From contig DGBN01000006.1 of assembly GCA_002384815.1 (NCBI GenBank), positions 305-13,272 of the forward strand: a DNA stretch of 12,968 nt, in the 5' to 3' direction. A program made the translations under genes and the position numbers. The notes under the pieces were generated by a model. That model was not told the origin of the DNA. It saw only the letters and a program-made list of their open reading frames with translations, and made no database searches. This stretch comes from Oxalobacteraceae bacterium UBA4003 (GTDB taxonomy: Bacteria; Pseudomonadota; Gammaproteobacteria; Burkholderiales; Burkholderiaceae_D). How positions within the stretch are numbered: the first letter of the stretch is position 1; each line of letters starts with the position of its first letter. Shown here in pieces: positions 1 to 6,119 of the stretch.

Positions 1-22
1 TCGTCAGCAGCAGAGAGATGAG

Positions 23-51
23 ATTATGTGGCATCTTTCAGTTCTCGTCAA
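23..51 (-). promoter_or_regulatory. Strong sigma70-type promoter reading leftward out of the window
   Basis: Read on the minus strand, the -35 box TTGACG (51 to 46) and the -10 box CATAAT (28 to 23) are separated by exactly 17 bp; each matches consensus at five of six positions. A/T tracts directly upstream resemble an UP element. The sequence after the -10 box, ending CTCTGCTGCTGACGA at position 1, looks like the start of a stable-RNA leader. I infer that the target is an rRNA operon or another strongly expressed gene just beyond the left edge. The promoter call is fairly firm; the target is a guess. Confidence 0.55.
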
Positions 52-52
52 C

Positions 53-80
53 ATCTTTTTAAACAACTCCTTAAAAAGAT
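53..80. repeat. AT-rich perfect inverted repeat (10-bp arms)
   Basis: The arms ATCTTTTTAA (53-62) and TTAAAAAGAT (71-80) are perfect reverse complements around an 8-base centre. The repeat abuts the upstream side of the minus-strand -35 box, where it could be an UP element, a protein-binding site, or a weak terminator for rightward transcription. The stem is nearly all A/T, so a stable RNA hairpin is unlikely. Confidence 0.5.
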
Positions 81-289
81 TCGCTTCAAATTCCTTCAAA
101 ACGCCTTGACCAAAACTACCTCATCTTCACCACCATCACAGCCAAATCTCAGCTCGCTACACTCTGCGTTTCGCTGCTTGTTCTGCGACGGGAGCCGAAC
201 TATAGCAAGCACCCTTCCCATTGGCAACCCCTTTTGGATAAATAGTTTATTTCTTTTGAAATACATCTCGAATTCTTCTTGATCAAGAC

Positions 290-1066
290 TCAAACATTCC
301 TGAATTTAGCTGCGCGCTTCTCGACAAATGCAAGCATTCCTTCTTTCTGATCTTCTGTTGCGAAGGTGCTGTGAAAGAGTCTGCGCTCGAACTGCACGCC
401 TTCAGCAAGCGTTGTTTCATAAGCGCGATTGATGGATTCCTTGATCATCATGGCCATAGGCAGCGACATGCCGGCGATAACGGTTGCCGCAGCCAATACC
501 TCTTCCAGCAACTTGTCCGCTGCCACTACCCGCGACACCAAGCCGGCGCGCTCAGCCTCAGCCGCATCCATCATGCGCGCCGTCAGGCACATATCCATCG
601 CCTTGGATTTTGAAACAGATCGCGGCAAACGCTGCGTACCGCCGGCACCAGGAATAATCCCGAGCTTGATTTCAGGCTGGCCGAATTTGGCCGTATCCGC
701 CGCAATAATGAAGTCGCACATCATTGCCAATTCGCAGCCGCCACCCAGTGCATAACCAGCCACTGCTGCGATGACCGGTTTACGTACACTGCGGATTTGC
801 TCCCAGTTGCGCGTAATGTAGTCGCCCTTATATACATCCATATAAGAGTACGTCGCCATTGCGCCGATATCGGCACCCGCAGCAAAGGCCCTCTCGCTGC
901 CCGTAATGATCATGCAGCCGATATCGTCATTTGCGTCAAACGACAGCAAAGCATGCCCTAGTTCATCCATTAATTTGTCATTGAGCGCATTCAATGCCGC
1001 CGGCCGGTTAAGGGTAATGAGGCCGACCTTGCCGTGAATTTCGATCAGGATGTTTTCATATTGCAT
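290..1066 (-). CDS. Enoyl-CoA hydratase (crotonase family)
   Basis: A 258-residue cytoplasmic enzyme, the usual length for a short-chain enoyl-CoA hydratase. It hydrates trans-2-enoyl-CoA to 3-hydroxyacyl-CoA in fatty-acid beta-oxidation. The crotonase fold is complete. AAGADI near residue 62 and the GYALGGG loop at 104-110 supply the oxyanion hole. E112 (in GGGCELAMMCDF) and E132 (in QPEIKLGIIPGAGG) match the two catalytic glutamates of true hydratases, which favours hydratase over isomerase or dehalogenase relatives. The ATG at 1066 has an excellent ribosome binding site, AGGAGT, six bases upstream. The gene follows mltA on the same strand after 48 bp, so the two may be cotranscribed, although the functions are unrelated. 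The exact paralogue (paaF-, fadB1- or ech-like) cannot be decided from sequence alone. Confidence 0.93.
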   Translation of the reverse strand: MQYENILIEIHGKVGLITLNRPAALNALNDKLMDELGHALLSFDANDDIGCMIITGSERAFAAGADIGAMATYSYMDVYKGDYITRNWEQIRSVRKPVIAAVAGYALGGGCELAMMCDFIIAADTAKFGQPEIKLGIIPGAGGTQRLPRSVSKSKAMDMCLTARMMDAAEAERAGLVSRVVAADKLLEEVLAAATVIAGMSLPMAMMIKESINRAYETTLAEGVQFERRLFHSTFATEDQKEGMLAFVEKRAAKFRNV

Positions 1067-1114
1067 GACTGACTCCTATATACGGACATTGATAGACAAC
1101 TGCATGGGCTGGAA

Positions 1115-2323
1115 TTATTTTGGCAACAATACCCACATCGCGCCACGCTGCTTCATGCGACCCGCCTGTTCTCCTGCCTGAGCACCAAAACCCCAGAAGT
1201 AATCGGCACGAACGGCATTCTTGATAGCGCTGCCCGTATCCTGCGCCAATACCAGACGCTGCAACAGAACATTGCTGTTGGGCTGCGTGGTCGCAAGAAA
1301 CACGGGCGCACCCAATGGAATGTATTGCGGATCAACAGCGATCGAACGCTGGGGCGTCAAGGGCACACCCAGCGCCCCCTTCGGACCGACATTAGGGTCC
1401 GTCACCTTTTCTTCACGAAAAAAAACATAACTGGGATTGGCATTCAGCAATTCCTGCTGCCGCTTCGGATTGGCTCTCACCCAGGCCTTGATTCCCTGTG
1501 CAGATGCCCGATTCAGCGTCAATTCACCTTTATCGATCAGATAACGGCCTATTGATTTGTATGGCTGGCCATTCTGGTCGGCGTAGGCCAGTCGCACGAT
1601 TTCCTTGCCGCCATCCAGTTGCACCCGCCCCGAACCCTGCACCTGCAAGAAAAATGCGTCAATTGCATCATCCACCCACAGGATTTCCTTGCCGGCCAGT
1701 GCATTCGACCTGCTCAACTCGGCACGCGATGGATAGGCCACCACCTTTTTACCGACCAGGCGACCGCGCACGCGCTGGCCTTTCAGCTCAGGAAAAACAC
1801 TTGCCAGCTCAATAGTCAGGATATCGTCTGGGGTGCTGTGCAAGGGTGTTTGATACTTGCCACCACGTTTGCGCGAACCCTGCAGCAAGGGTTCGTAATA
1901 GCCGGTGACTGTACCGCTCAAGGAGCCATCCGGATTCGCTACGCGATACGGCACAAAATAATTTTCAAAAAATTGGCGCGCCGCATTGTCGTCTGTCGCG
2001 TCGACATTTGCACCAGCCGCGCACGCCTCCTTCCAGTCGGGGCGCCGGATCAATACCACACAGGACGACAAAAAAGCCGGCAAGGCTTCGCGCTGCTCAT
2101 CTGCATTCCAACCCGGCAAGGCGGCAAAGGTGACCGGGCGCAAGGCGGAATTGATTTCAGTTCTTGGCAAGCCAGGCAAGTCGACTGGCGGCGTAACCGG
2201 CTTGGCGGGCTCAATCGGGACGACCGGCTCTGACGGCAGCGCCGGTTGCTGCTTGGGAGCGGTAGAACAGGAAACCAGGCCGAGCAGTATGGATGCGAGT
2301 AAACTAAGGCGTATGAAAGACAT
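1115..2323 (-). CDS. mltA: Membrane-bound lytic murein transglycosylase A (lipoprotein)
   Basis: A 402-residue outer-membrane lipoprotein that cleaves the MurNAc-GlcNAc bond of peptidoglycan with formation of 1,6-anhydromuramic acid. I chose the ATG at 2323 because it gives a clean lipoprotein signal peptide of 19 residues with lipobox LVSC, followed by a proline-rich linker (about residues 23-50). An upstream ATG at 2371 would add 16 residues in front of the signal and overlap the small gene at 2338. The MltA barrel is marked by GTVTGYYEPLL, FFLQVQGSGRVQL and NPSYVFFRE. The C-terminal 3D domain, QDTGSAIKNAVRADYFWGFG, carries the conserved aspartates, including the expected catalytic one. No clear ribosome binding site precedes the start. 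The enoyl-CoA hydratase lies 48 bp downstream. Confidence 0.93.
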   Translation of the reverse strand: MSFIRLSLLASILLGLVSCSTAPKQQPALPSEPVVPIEPAKPVTPPVDLPGLPRTEINSALRPVTFAALPGWNADEQREALPAFLSSCVVLIRRPDWKEACAAGANVDATDDNAARQFFENYFVPYRVANPDGSLSGTVTGYYEPLLQGSRKRGGKYQTPLHSTPDDILTIELASVFPELKGQRVRGRLVGKKVVAYPSRAELSRSNALAGKEILWVDDAIDAFFLQVQGSGRVQLDGGKEIVRLAYADQNGQPYKSIGRYLIDKGELTLNRASAQGIKAWVRANPKRQQELLNANPSYVFFREEKVTDPNVGPKGALGVPLTPQRSIAVDPQYIPLGAPVFLATTQPNSNVLLQRLVLAQDTGSAIKNAVRADYFWGFGAQAGEQAGRMKQRGAMWVLLPK

Positions 2324-2337
2324 GGGAGTAATTGGTA

Positions 2338-2478
2338 ATGTGGCTATTATTTGTTGAAGCAGGAATCGCACTGGGCCTGTTGGTTTTCATCGTCTGGTGG
2401 ACCATGTTTTCGGGCCAGAAACCCAAACATCCACCGACACAGAAAGTTTTACCACCCAAGGACGACGCGATTGAGTAA
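2338..2478 (+). CDS. Small single-pass membrane protein (46 aa), unknown function
   Basis: A short reading frame running from an ATG preceded by GGGAG (2324-2328, nine bases upstream) to TAA. The product has 46 residues. Residues 2-25 are strongly hydrophobic (LGLLVFIVWWTMF) and form one likely transmembrane helix. The tail of about 20 residues is hydrophilic and rich in Pro and Lys, and ends acidic (KDDAIE). The gene fits tightly between the divergent mltA start (2323) and the convergent apaG stop (2485), filling a space that would otherwise be empty. The ribosome binding site, the coherent membrane profile and the fit support a real gene. I recognise no family. The layout resembles small oxidase-associated subunits such as CcoQ, but no partner genes are nearby, so I assign no role. 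Confidence 0.65.
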   Translation: MWLLFVEAGIALGLLVFIVWWTMFSGQKPKHPPTQKVLPPKDDAIE

Positions 2479-2484
2479 GTGTTT

Positions 2485-2859
2485 TTAGTGCAAAGTGCGC
2501 GGCAAGGAGAGGACGAACTCAGGAATTTTTACCTCGAATTGCTCACCGTCTTCCGCCACGCAGAAATACTCGCCCGTCATCGAACCTTGCGGCGTAGCCA
2601 TCGACGCGCCGCTGGTATATTCAAACTGTTCGCCCGGCTGCAGCAAAGGCTGATTGCCGACTACGCCCAGACCGCGCACTTCTTCAATATGGTTATTAGC
2701 ATCAGTAATGACCCAATGACGCGAAATAAGTTGCGCCGCCACCTGCCCGGTATTCTTGATCGTGATTGCGTACGCGAATACATAATTGGAGTGCGCCGGA
2801 TCGGACTGCTCTTCCAGGTACTGCGTATTGACGGTCACGGTAAATTCGTAAGATGCCAT
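2485..2859 (-). CDS. apaG: ApaG family protein (DUF525)
   Basis: A 124-residue single-domain protein of the ApaG family, a fibronectin-III-like beta sandwich often annotated as a Co2+/Mg2+ homeostasis protein; its biochemical role is poorly settled. The start at 2859 (MASYEFTVTV) is preferred over an in-frame ATG at 2892 because it has AGAGGA six bases upstream and gives the family's usual length. Diagnostic pieces are SRHWVITDANNHIEEVRGLGVVG near residues 51-73, with the glycine-rich turn GLGVVG, then QPLLQPGEQFEYTSG and MTGEYFCV. It lies convergent with the small membrane-protein gene, with only 6 bp between the stops, and divergent from rpe. The apaG-rpe adjacency is typical of Burkholderiales. 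Confidence 0.93.
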   Translation of the reverse strand: MASYEFTVTVNTQYLEEQSDPAHSNYVFAYAITIKNTGQVAAQLISRHWVITDANNHIEEVRGLGVVGNQPLLQPGEQFEYTSGASMATPQGSMTGEYFCVAEDGEQFEVKIPEFVLSLPRTLH

Positions 2860-3039
2860 TTGATTCCTCTTGTGCCTGCTGCGTTTATTCAATGTGCGCA
2901 GTTAATTCTTTCACATCATAACGCGTCCACGAACTCTATATATAGATAGAGCAAACCTCTAGCGGAAAATTAAATGTCGGCAGAGCGCGCACTGAAAGCC
3001 ACAGGGTAAAATAGCGGCTTCATTTACAAAGTCACTGCC
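2860..3039. promoter_or_regulatory. Divergent apaG/rpe intergenic region
   Basis: These 180 bp must hold the promoters of both apaG (leftward) and rpe (rightward). On the plus strand, TAAAAT at 3007-3012 is a plausible -10 box for rpe, 28 bp before the start codon, but no good -35 box lies at the right distance. On the minus strand, TATGAT near 2915-2920 is a possible -10 for apaG, again with a weak -35. A small inverted repeat, CTCTAT (2934-2939) and ATAGAG (2946-2951), lies near the middle. No ORF or RNA gene is apparent. Confidence 0.4.
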
Positions 3040-3705
3040 ATGGCCAACTATCGTATCGCCCCCAGCATTCTGTCCGCCGATTTCGCCCGTCTTGGGGAAG
3101 AAGTGCGCAATGTCGTCGCCGCCGGCGCCGACATCATCCACTTCGACGTGATGGACAACCATTACGTTCCCAACCTGACGATAGGTCCGCTAGTCTGTGA
3201 AGCAATACGCCCGCATGTACAAGTGCCTATCGATGTGCATCTGATGGTCAGGCCGGCGGATCGCATTGTTCCCGATTTTGCGAAGGCCGGCGCCAATATC
3301 ATCACCTTCCATCCGGAAGCCTCCGATCACGTCGATCGCACGCTGCAATTGATACGCGACAACGGTTGCAAAGCCGGCTTGGTATTCAATCCCGCCACGC
3401 CTTTGCATTATCTGGAACATGTAATGGACAAGCTGGACATCATCCTGCTGATGTCGGTCAATCCCGGCTTTGGCGGTCAATCCTTCATTCCACACACGCT
3501 GAAAAAAATCGCCGCCGTGCGCAAACTGATCGATGAATCCGGCCGCGACATCATGCTGGAAGTCGATGGCGGCATCAAAGTCGACAATATCGAAGCCGCC
3601 GCGCGCGCCGGCGCAGATACCTTTGTCGCCGGCTCCGCCATTTTCGGCAAGCCTGACTACAAAGCGGTCATAGACGCTATGCGCAGCGAACTGGCGAAGG
3701 TCTAA
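3040..3705 (+). CDS. rpe: Ribulose-phosphate 3-epimerase
   Basis: A 221-residue cytoplasmic TIM-barrel enzyme of the pentose phosphate pathway and Calvin cycle that interconverts D-ribulose 5-phosphate and D-xylulose 5-phosphate. The N-terminus IAPSILSADFARLGEE is classic. Metal ligands fall at H34 and D36 (HFDVMD), H67 (DVHLMV) and D176 (EVDGGIK); D36 and D176 are also the acid/base pair. The loop SVNPGFGGQSFIP (139-151) and the phosphate-binding GGI and GSAIF segments are intact. Length is normal for the family. No strong ribosome binding site precedes the ATG at 3040. gph begins two bases after the stop, implying cotranscription and probably translational coupling. Confidence 0.96.
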   Translation: MANYRIAPSILSADFARLGEEVRNVVAAGADIIHFDVMDNHYVPNLTIGPLVCEAIRPHVQVPIDVHLMVRPADRIVPDFAKAGANIITFHPEASDHVDRTLQLIRDNGCKAGLVFNPATPLHYLEHVMDKLDIILLMSVNPGFGGQSFIPHTLKKIAAVRKLIDESGRDIMLEVDGGIKVDNIEAAARAGADTFVAGSAIFGKPDYKAVIDAMRSELAKV

Positions 3706-3707
3706 AT

Positions 3708-4409
3708 TTGTCTTCCAGCGCAGTTGAAAACCAAGTGTTGCACGGCATACGCGGTGTCATCGTCGATCTCGACGGCACCATGTTGCATACCGCTCAGGAT
3801 TTGCACATCACGATTAATCGCATGCGCGCCGACCTGGGCCTGGGCCCGCTTACGCTAGACACCGCGATCAGCTTCGTCGGCAAGGGCGCAGAAAATCTGG
3901 TGCGCAAAAGCATAGGCGTGGATTTTTCCGCCGGCGAAGTCGAGTTGCGTTTTCAGGAAGCGATGGCGCTGTTTGAAAAACATTATTTCGACATCAATGG
4001 CGAGTTCGCCACCGCCTATCCGGGTGTGCACGAAGGCTTGCGAGAAATGCAGGCAAAAGGCTTGCGTCTGGCATGCGTGACCAACAAACCGATAGCCTTC
4101 ACCTTGCCACTACTGAAAAAAACCGGCTTGCGCGATTATTTTGAAATCGTTTACGGCGGGGATTCTTTCGCGAAAAGGAAACCCGATCCTGTGCAGTTGC
4201 TGCACGTCTGCAAAGATTTTGGACTGAGTCCGTCGGAAGTCGTCGCGATAGGCGACTCCATCAACGACTCGCAAGCCGCACGCGCCGCAGGTTGCAAGGT
4301 TCTCAACGTTCCGTACGGCTACAACCACGGGCAGTCTATACAAGACGTCGATAGCGATGGTATAGTTTCTTCGCTGCTAGACGCGGCACATCTTATCTCA
4401 CCAACATAA
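3708..4409 (+). CDS. gph: Phosphoglycolate phosphatase, HAD superfamily (TTG start)
   Basis: A 233-residue HAD-like hydrolase, probably removing phosphate from 2-phosphoglycolate. HAD motif I is VDLDGT (nucleophile D20, acid/base D22), motif II is T125 in CVTNKP, motif III is K158 in KRKPDP, and motif IV is GDSINDSQAA with D183 and D187. The start is a TTG at 3708, two bases after the rpe stop, with GAAGG at the end of rpe serving as ribosome binding site. A GTG at codon 10 is the alternative, but it would leave only about nine residues before motif I. The residues after motif I read TMLHT rather than the usual TLVDS, so substrate assignment rests mainly on the rpe-gph-trpE neighbourhood typical of Burkholderiales. 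Confidence 0.87.
   Translation: MSSSAVENQVLHGIRGVIVDLDGTMLHTAQDLHITINRMRADLGLGPLTLDTAISFVGKGAENLVRKSIGVDFSAGEVELRFQEAMALFEKHYFDINGEFATAYPGVHEGLREMQAKGLRLACVTNKPIAFTLPLLKKTGLRDYFEIVYGGDSFAKRKPDPVQLLHVCKDFGLSPSEVVAIGDSINDSQAARAAGCKVLNVPYGYNHGQSIQDVDSDGIVSSLLDAAHLISPT
4337..4366 (+). promoter_or_regulatory. Possible trp operon promoter inside the 3' end of gph
   Basis: TATACA (4337-4342, four of six matches to a -35) and TATAGT (4361-4366, five of six matches to a -10) are 18 bp apart. Transcription from here would begin near 4373 and give a short leader before the Trp-rich frame at 4416. The -35 is weak, and trpE could instead be reached by readthrough from rpe-gph. Confidence 0.3.
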
Positions 4410-4415
4410 ATCATC

Positions 4416-4496
4416 ATGTCTCTCGACAAAAAACGACTCACGACACCAGGCGCGCATGAGGCCTGGCTATGGCGAGGCTGGCAAATCTGGCGTTGA
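4416..4496 (+). CDS. trpL: Candidate trp leader peptide (26 aa, four Trp)
   Basis: A short frame beginning six bases after the gph stop. Its C-terminal part reads WLWRGWQIWR, with Trp codons at 4464, 4470, 4479 and 4488: four Trp in the last ten of 26 residues. Such clustering directly upstream of trpE is the hallmark of a leader peptide in which ribosome stalling senses charged tRNA-Trp. Hairpin-forming sequence and a T6 run follow before trpE. The weak point is the absence of a clear ribosome binding site before the ATG. No other role is suggested by the peptide. The Trp cluster is seen directly; attenuation is inferred from the family pattern. Confidence 0.72.
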   Translation: MSLDKKRLTTPGAHEAWLWRGWQIWR

Positions 4497-4564
4497 ATGC
4501 CACTTGCCGCTGATCGTCCGCACGTTTGCCCCCCTGCATTTCCGCGCGATCAGCAACGTTTTTT
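4480..4564 (+). promoter_or_regulatory. Candidate trp attenuator (pause hairpin, distal stem and T-run)
   Basis: A first hairpin pairs GGCAA (4480-4484) with TTGCC (4504-4508) and TGGC (4488-4491) with GCCA (4499-4502), covering the last two Trp codons and the leader stop. A second stem pairs GCTGATCG (4509-4516) with CGATCAGC (4547-4554); CGC/GCG extends it inward. AACG and T6 (4559-4564) follow. CGTT at 4491-4494 can also pair with AACG at 4555-4558, which would place the stem right against the T-run and would compete with the first hairpin. Another alternative pairs ACGTTTGC (4522-4529) with GCAACGT (4553-4559). I cannot decide by eye which fold is terminator and which antiterminator. Confidence 0.5.
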
Positions 4565-4567
4565 GAA

Positions 4568-4602
4568 GTACTTACTAAAGTACCAAACCGCTCGTCTACA
4601 AT
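4568..4602 (+). promoter_or_regulatory. Inverted repeat and -10-like box just upstream of trpE
   Basis: GTACTT (4568-4573) and AAGTAC (4578-4583) form a perfect 6-bp inverted repeat around ACTA. TACAAT (4597-4602) matches a -10 box at five of six positions, 14 bp beyond. The repeat would overlap the -35/spacer region of such a promoter and loosely resembles a Trp-repressor operator (GTACT...AGTAC). No good -35 is visible, and the start codon would follow the transcription start by little more than ten bases, so this may instead be only an RNA hairpin. Confidence 0.3.
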
Positions 4603-4621
4603 AGCGGTCCGGAGAGAACCC

Positions 4622-6118
4622 ATGACTGAACTCGAATTCAAATCGCTGGCCACGCAAGGCTACAACCGTATCCCACTGGTCGCCGAAGCATTCGCCGATC
4701 TGGAAACACCGCTTTCGCTCTACCTCAAACTGGCGCAAACTCAGGATGGCGGCAAAAACACCTTTTTACTGGAATCCGTCGTCGGTGGCGAACGTTTTGG
4801 CCGCTATTCCTTCATCGGTCTGCCTGCCAACACCTTGATGCGCAGTTTCGGCACGCGCGTTGAAGTCGTGCGCAACGGCGCCATCGTGGAAACCTTCGAA
4901 GGCAATCCGCTCGATTTCATCGCGGAGTTCCAGGCACGCTATAAAGTCGCGATTCTGCCTGGCATGCCCCGCTTTTGCGGCGGCCTCGCCGGCTATTTCG
5001 GCTACGACACCGTGCGTCACGTTGAAAAACGCCTGGCGCATACGACGCCCAAAGATGATCTTGGCCTACCGGAAATTCAATTATTACTGACAGAAGAACT
5101 CGCCGTCATTGACAATCTTTCGGGTAAGCTCTATCTGATTGTGTATGCAGATCCGACGCAGCCGGAAGCCTACGCCAACGCGCGTCAGAAGCTGAGAGAC
5201 TTGCGCAGCAAATTACATAGAGCCGTCGAAGCGCCGGTCACGAGCGCATCCGTCCGCACCGATACGATCCGCGAATTCGACAAGAAAGATTATCTGGCCG
5301 CCGTCGCTCAAGCCAAGGAATACGTGATGGCCGGCGACCTGATGCAGGTACAGATCGGCCAGCGCATTAAGAAGCCGTATGTCGATGCGCCGCTGACGCT
5401 ATACCGTGCACTGCGATCCTTGAATCCTTCACCGTACATGTACTTCTACAATTTCGGCGACATGCAAATCGTCGGCGCATCGCCGGAAATCCTGGTGCGC
5501 AATGAAGCGATAGCCGACGGCAAGAAAAAAATCACGATACGTCCTTTGGCCGGCACACGCCCACGTGGCGAAACACCGGAAAAAGACGTGATTCTCGCAA
5601 AAGAATTGCTGGCCGATCCAAAAGAAATCGCCGAACACGTGATGCTGATTGACCTCGCACGCAACGATATCGGCCGCATCGCAGAAACCGGCAGCGTGCT
5701 TGTCACCGACAAACTGGTGATCGAAAAATATTCGCACGTGCAGCACATCGTTTCCAACGTTGAGGGCACGCTGAAAGACGGACTGTCGAATCTCGACGTA
5801 TTGAAAGCAACTTTCCCGGCCGGCACATTGTCTGGCGCGCCGAAAGTACGTGCGATGGAAATCATCGACGAACTGGAGCCGACCAAGCGCGGCATTTACG
5901 GCGGCGCATGCGGTTATCTGTCCTTCGGCGGCGAAATGGATCTGGCAATCGCGATCCGCACCGGCGTCATCAAGGATGGCATGCTGTACGTACAAGCGGC
6001 AGCCGGCATTGTCGCCGACTCGGTGCCCGAGATGGAATGGCAGGAAACCGAAAACAAGGCTCGCGCTGTACTTAGAGCCGCCGAACAGGTGCAAGATGGC
6101 TTGGATGGAGAAATCTGA
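4622..6118 (+). CDS. trpE: Anthranilate synthase component I
   Basis: A 498-residue subunit that converts chorismate plus ammonia (supplied by TrpG) to anthranilate, the first committed step of tryptophan synthesis. The ATG at 4622 has GGAGAG five bases upstream; an in-frame upstream extension to 4526 runs through the leader region and is not credible. The N-terminal domain carries LLES (49-52), part of the tryptophan feedback pocket, with NPSPYMYFYNF as its second element. The chorismate-binding domain (about 235-490) contains TIRPLAGTRPRG, LIDLARNDIGRIA, YSHVQHIVSNV, GTLSGAPKVRAMEIIDELE and GIYGGACGYLSFGGEMDLAIAIRT. The enzyme appears complete. Oddly, its last 18 codons and stop recur 151 bp downstream, so a gap separates it from trpG, where abutting genes would be expected. 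Confidence 0.97.
   Translation: MTELEFKSLATQGYNRIPLVAEAFADLETPLSLYLKLAQTQDGGKNTFLLESVVGGERFGRYSFIGLPANTLMRSFGTRVEVVRNGAIVETFEGNPLDFIAEFQARYKVAILPGMPRFCGGLAGYFGYDTVRHVEKRLAHTTPKDDLGLPEIQLLLTEELAVIDNLSGKLYLIVYADPTQPEAYANARQKLRDLRSKLHRAVEAPVTSASVRTDTIREFDKKDYLAAVAQAKEYVMAGDLMQVQIGQRIKKPYVDAPLTLYRALRSLNPSPYMYFYNFGDMQIVGASPEILVRNEAIADGKKKITIRPLAGTRPRGETPEKDVILAKELLADPKEIAEHVMLIDLARNDIGRIAETGSVLVTDKLVIEKYSHVQHIVSNVEGTLKDGLSNLDVLKATFPAGTLSGAPKVRAMEIIDELEPTKRGIYGGACGYLSFGGEMDLAIAIRTGVIKDGMLYVQAAAGIVADSVPEMEWQETENKARAVLRAAEQVQDGLDGEI
6062..6118 (+). repeat. trpE 3'-end repeat, copy 1 (functional tail)
   Basis: This 57-base stretch is the end of the trpE frame, encoding RAVLRAAEQVQDGLDGEI and ending in TGA. 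The copy at 6213-6269 encodes the identical peptide and ends in TAA. The two differ at 14 bases and every difference is synonymous (for example AGA against CGC for Arg, CTT against TTA for Leu). Copy 1 also carries GGAG at 6107-6110, which could serve as a ribosome binding site for the small frame starting at 6120. Confidence 0.9.
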
Positions 6119-6119
6119 G

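Larger units (their letters stand above)
1..289. other. Gene-free left edge, AT-richer spacer
   Basis: This stretch lies downstream of the enoyl-CoA hydratase stop. Open frames exist on both strands, but none has a good ribosome binding site or a recognisable protein pattern. It contains a strong minus-strand promoter near 23-51 and an AT-rich inverted repeat at 53-80. The short palindrome TTGATCAA, just past the hydratase stop, has no T-run, so I see no clear intrinsic terminator for that gene. The base composition is visibly more AT-rich than the coding DNA that follows. Confidence 0.6.

Noticed and set aside
28..282. An 84-codon plus-strand frame at the left edge
   Set aside because: Ser/Leu-rich product with no ribosome binding site, overlapping the promoter-like region; no family resemblance.
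96..293. A 65-codon minus-strand frame after the enoyl-CoA hydratase
   Set aside because: It starts at a TTG overlapping the hydratase stop, has no ribosome binding site of its own, and the product resembles no protein I know. The AT-rich spacer easily produces such a frame.
2324..2371. A longer mltA start at 2371
   Set aside because: It would put 16 residues in front of a complete lipoprotein signal peptide and overlap the small gene at 2338.
4526..4621. An upstream extension of trpE starting at 4526
   Set aside because: The extra residues come from the attenuator and promoter region. The ATG at 4622 has a proper GGAGAG and matches the normal TrpE N-terminus.
5429..6094. A 221-codon minus-strand frame inside trpE
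   Set aside because: Antisense shadow of the conserved chorismate-binding domain, rich in His, Phe and Cys, with no family signature.
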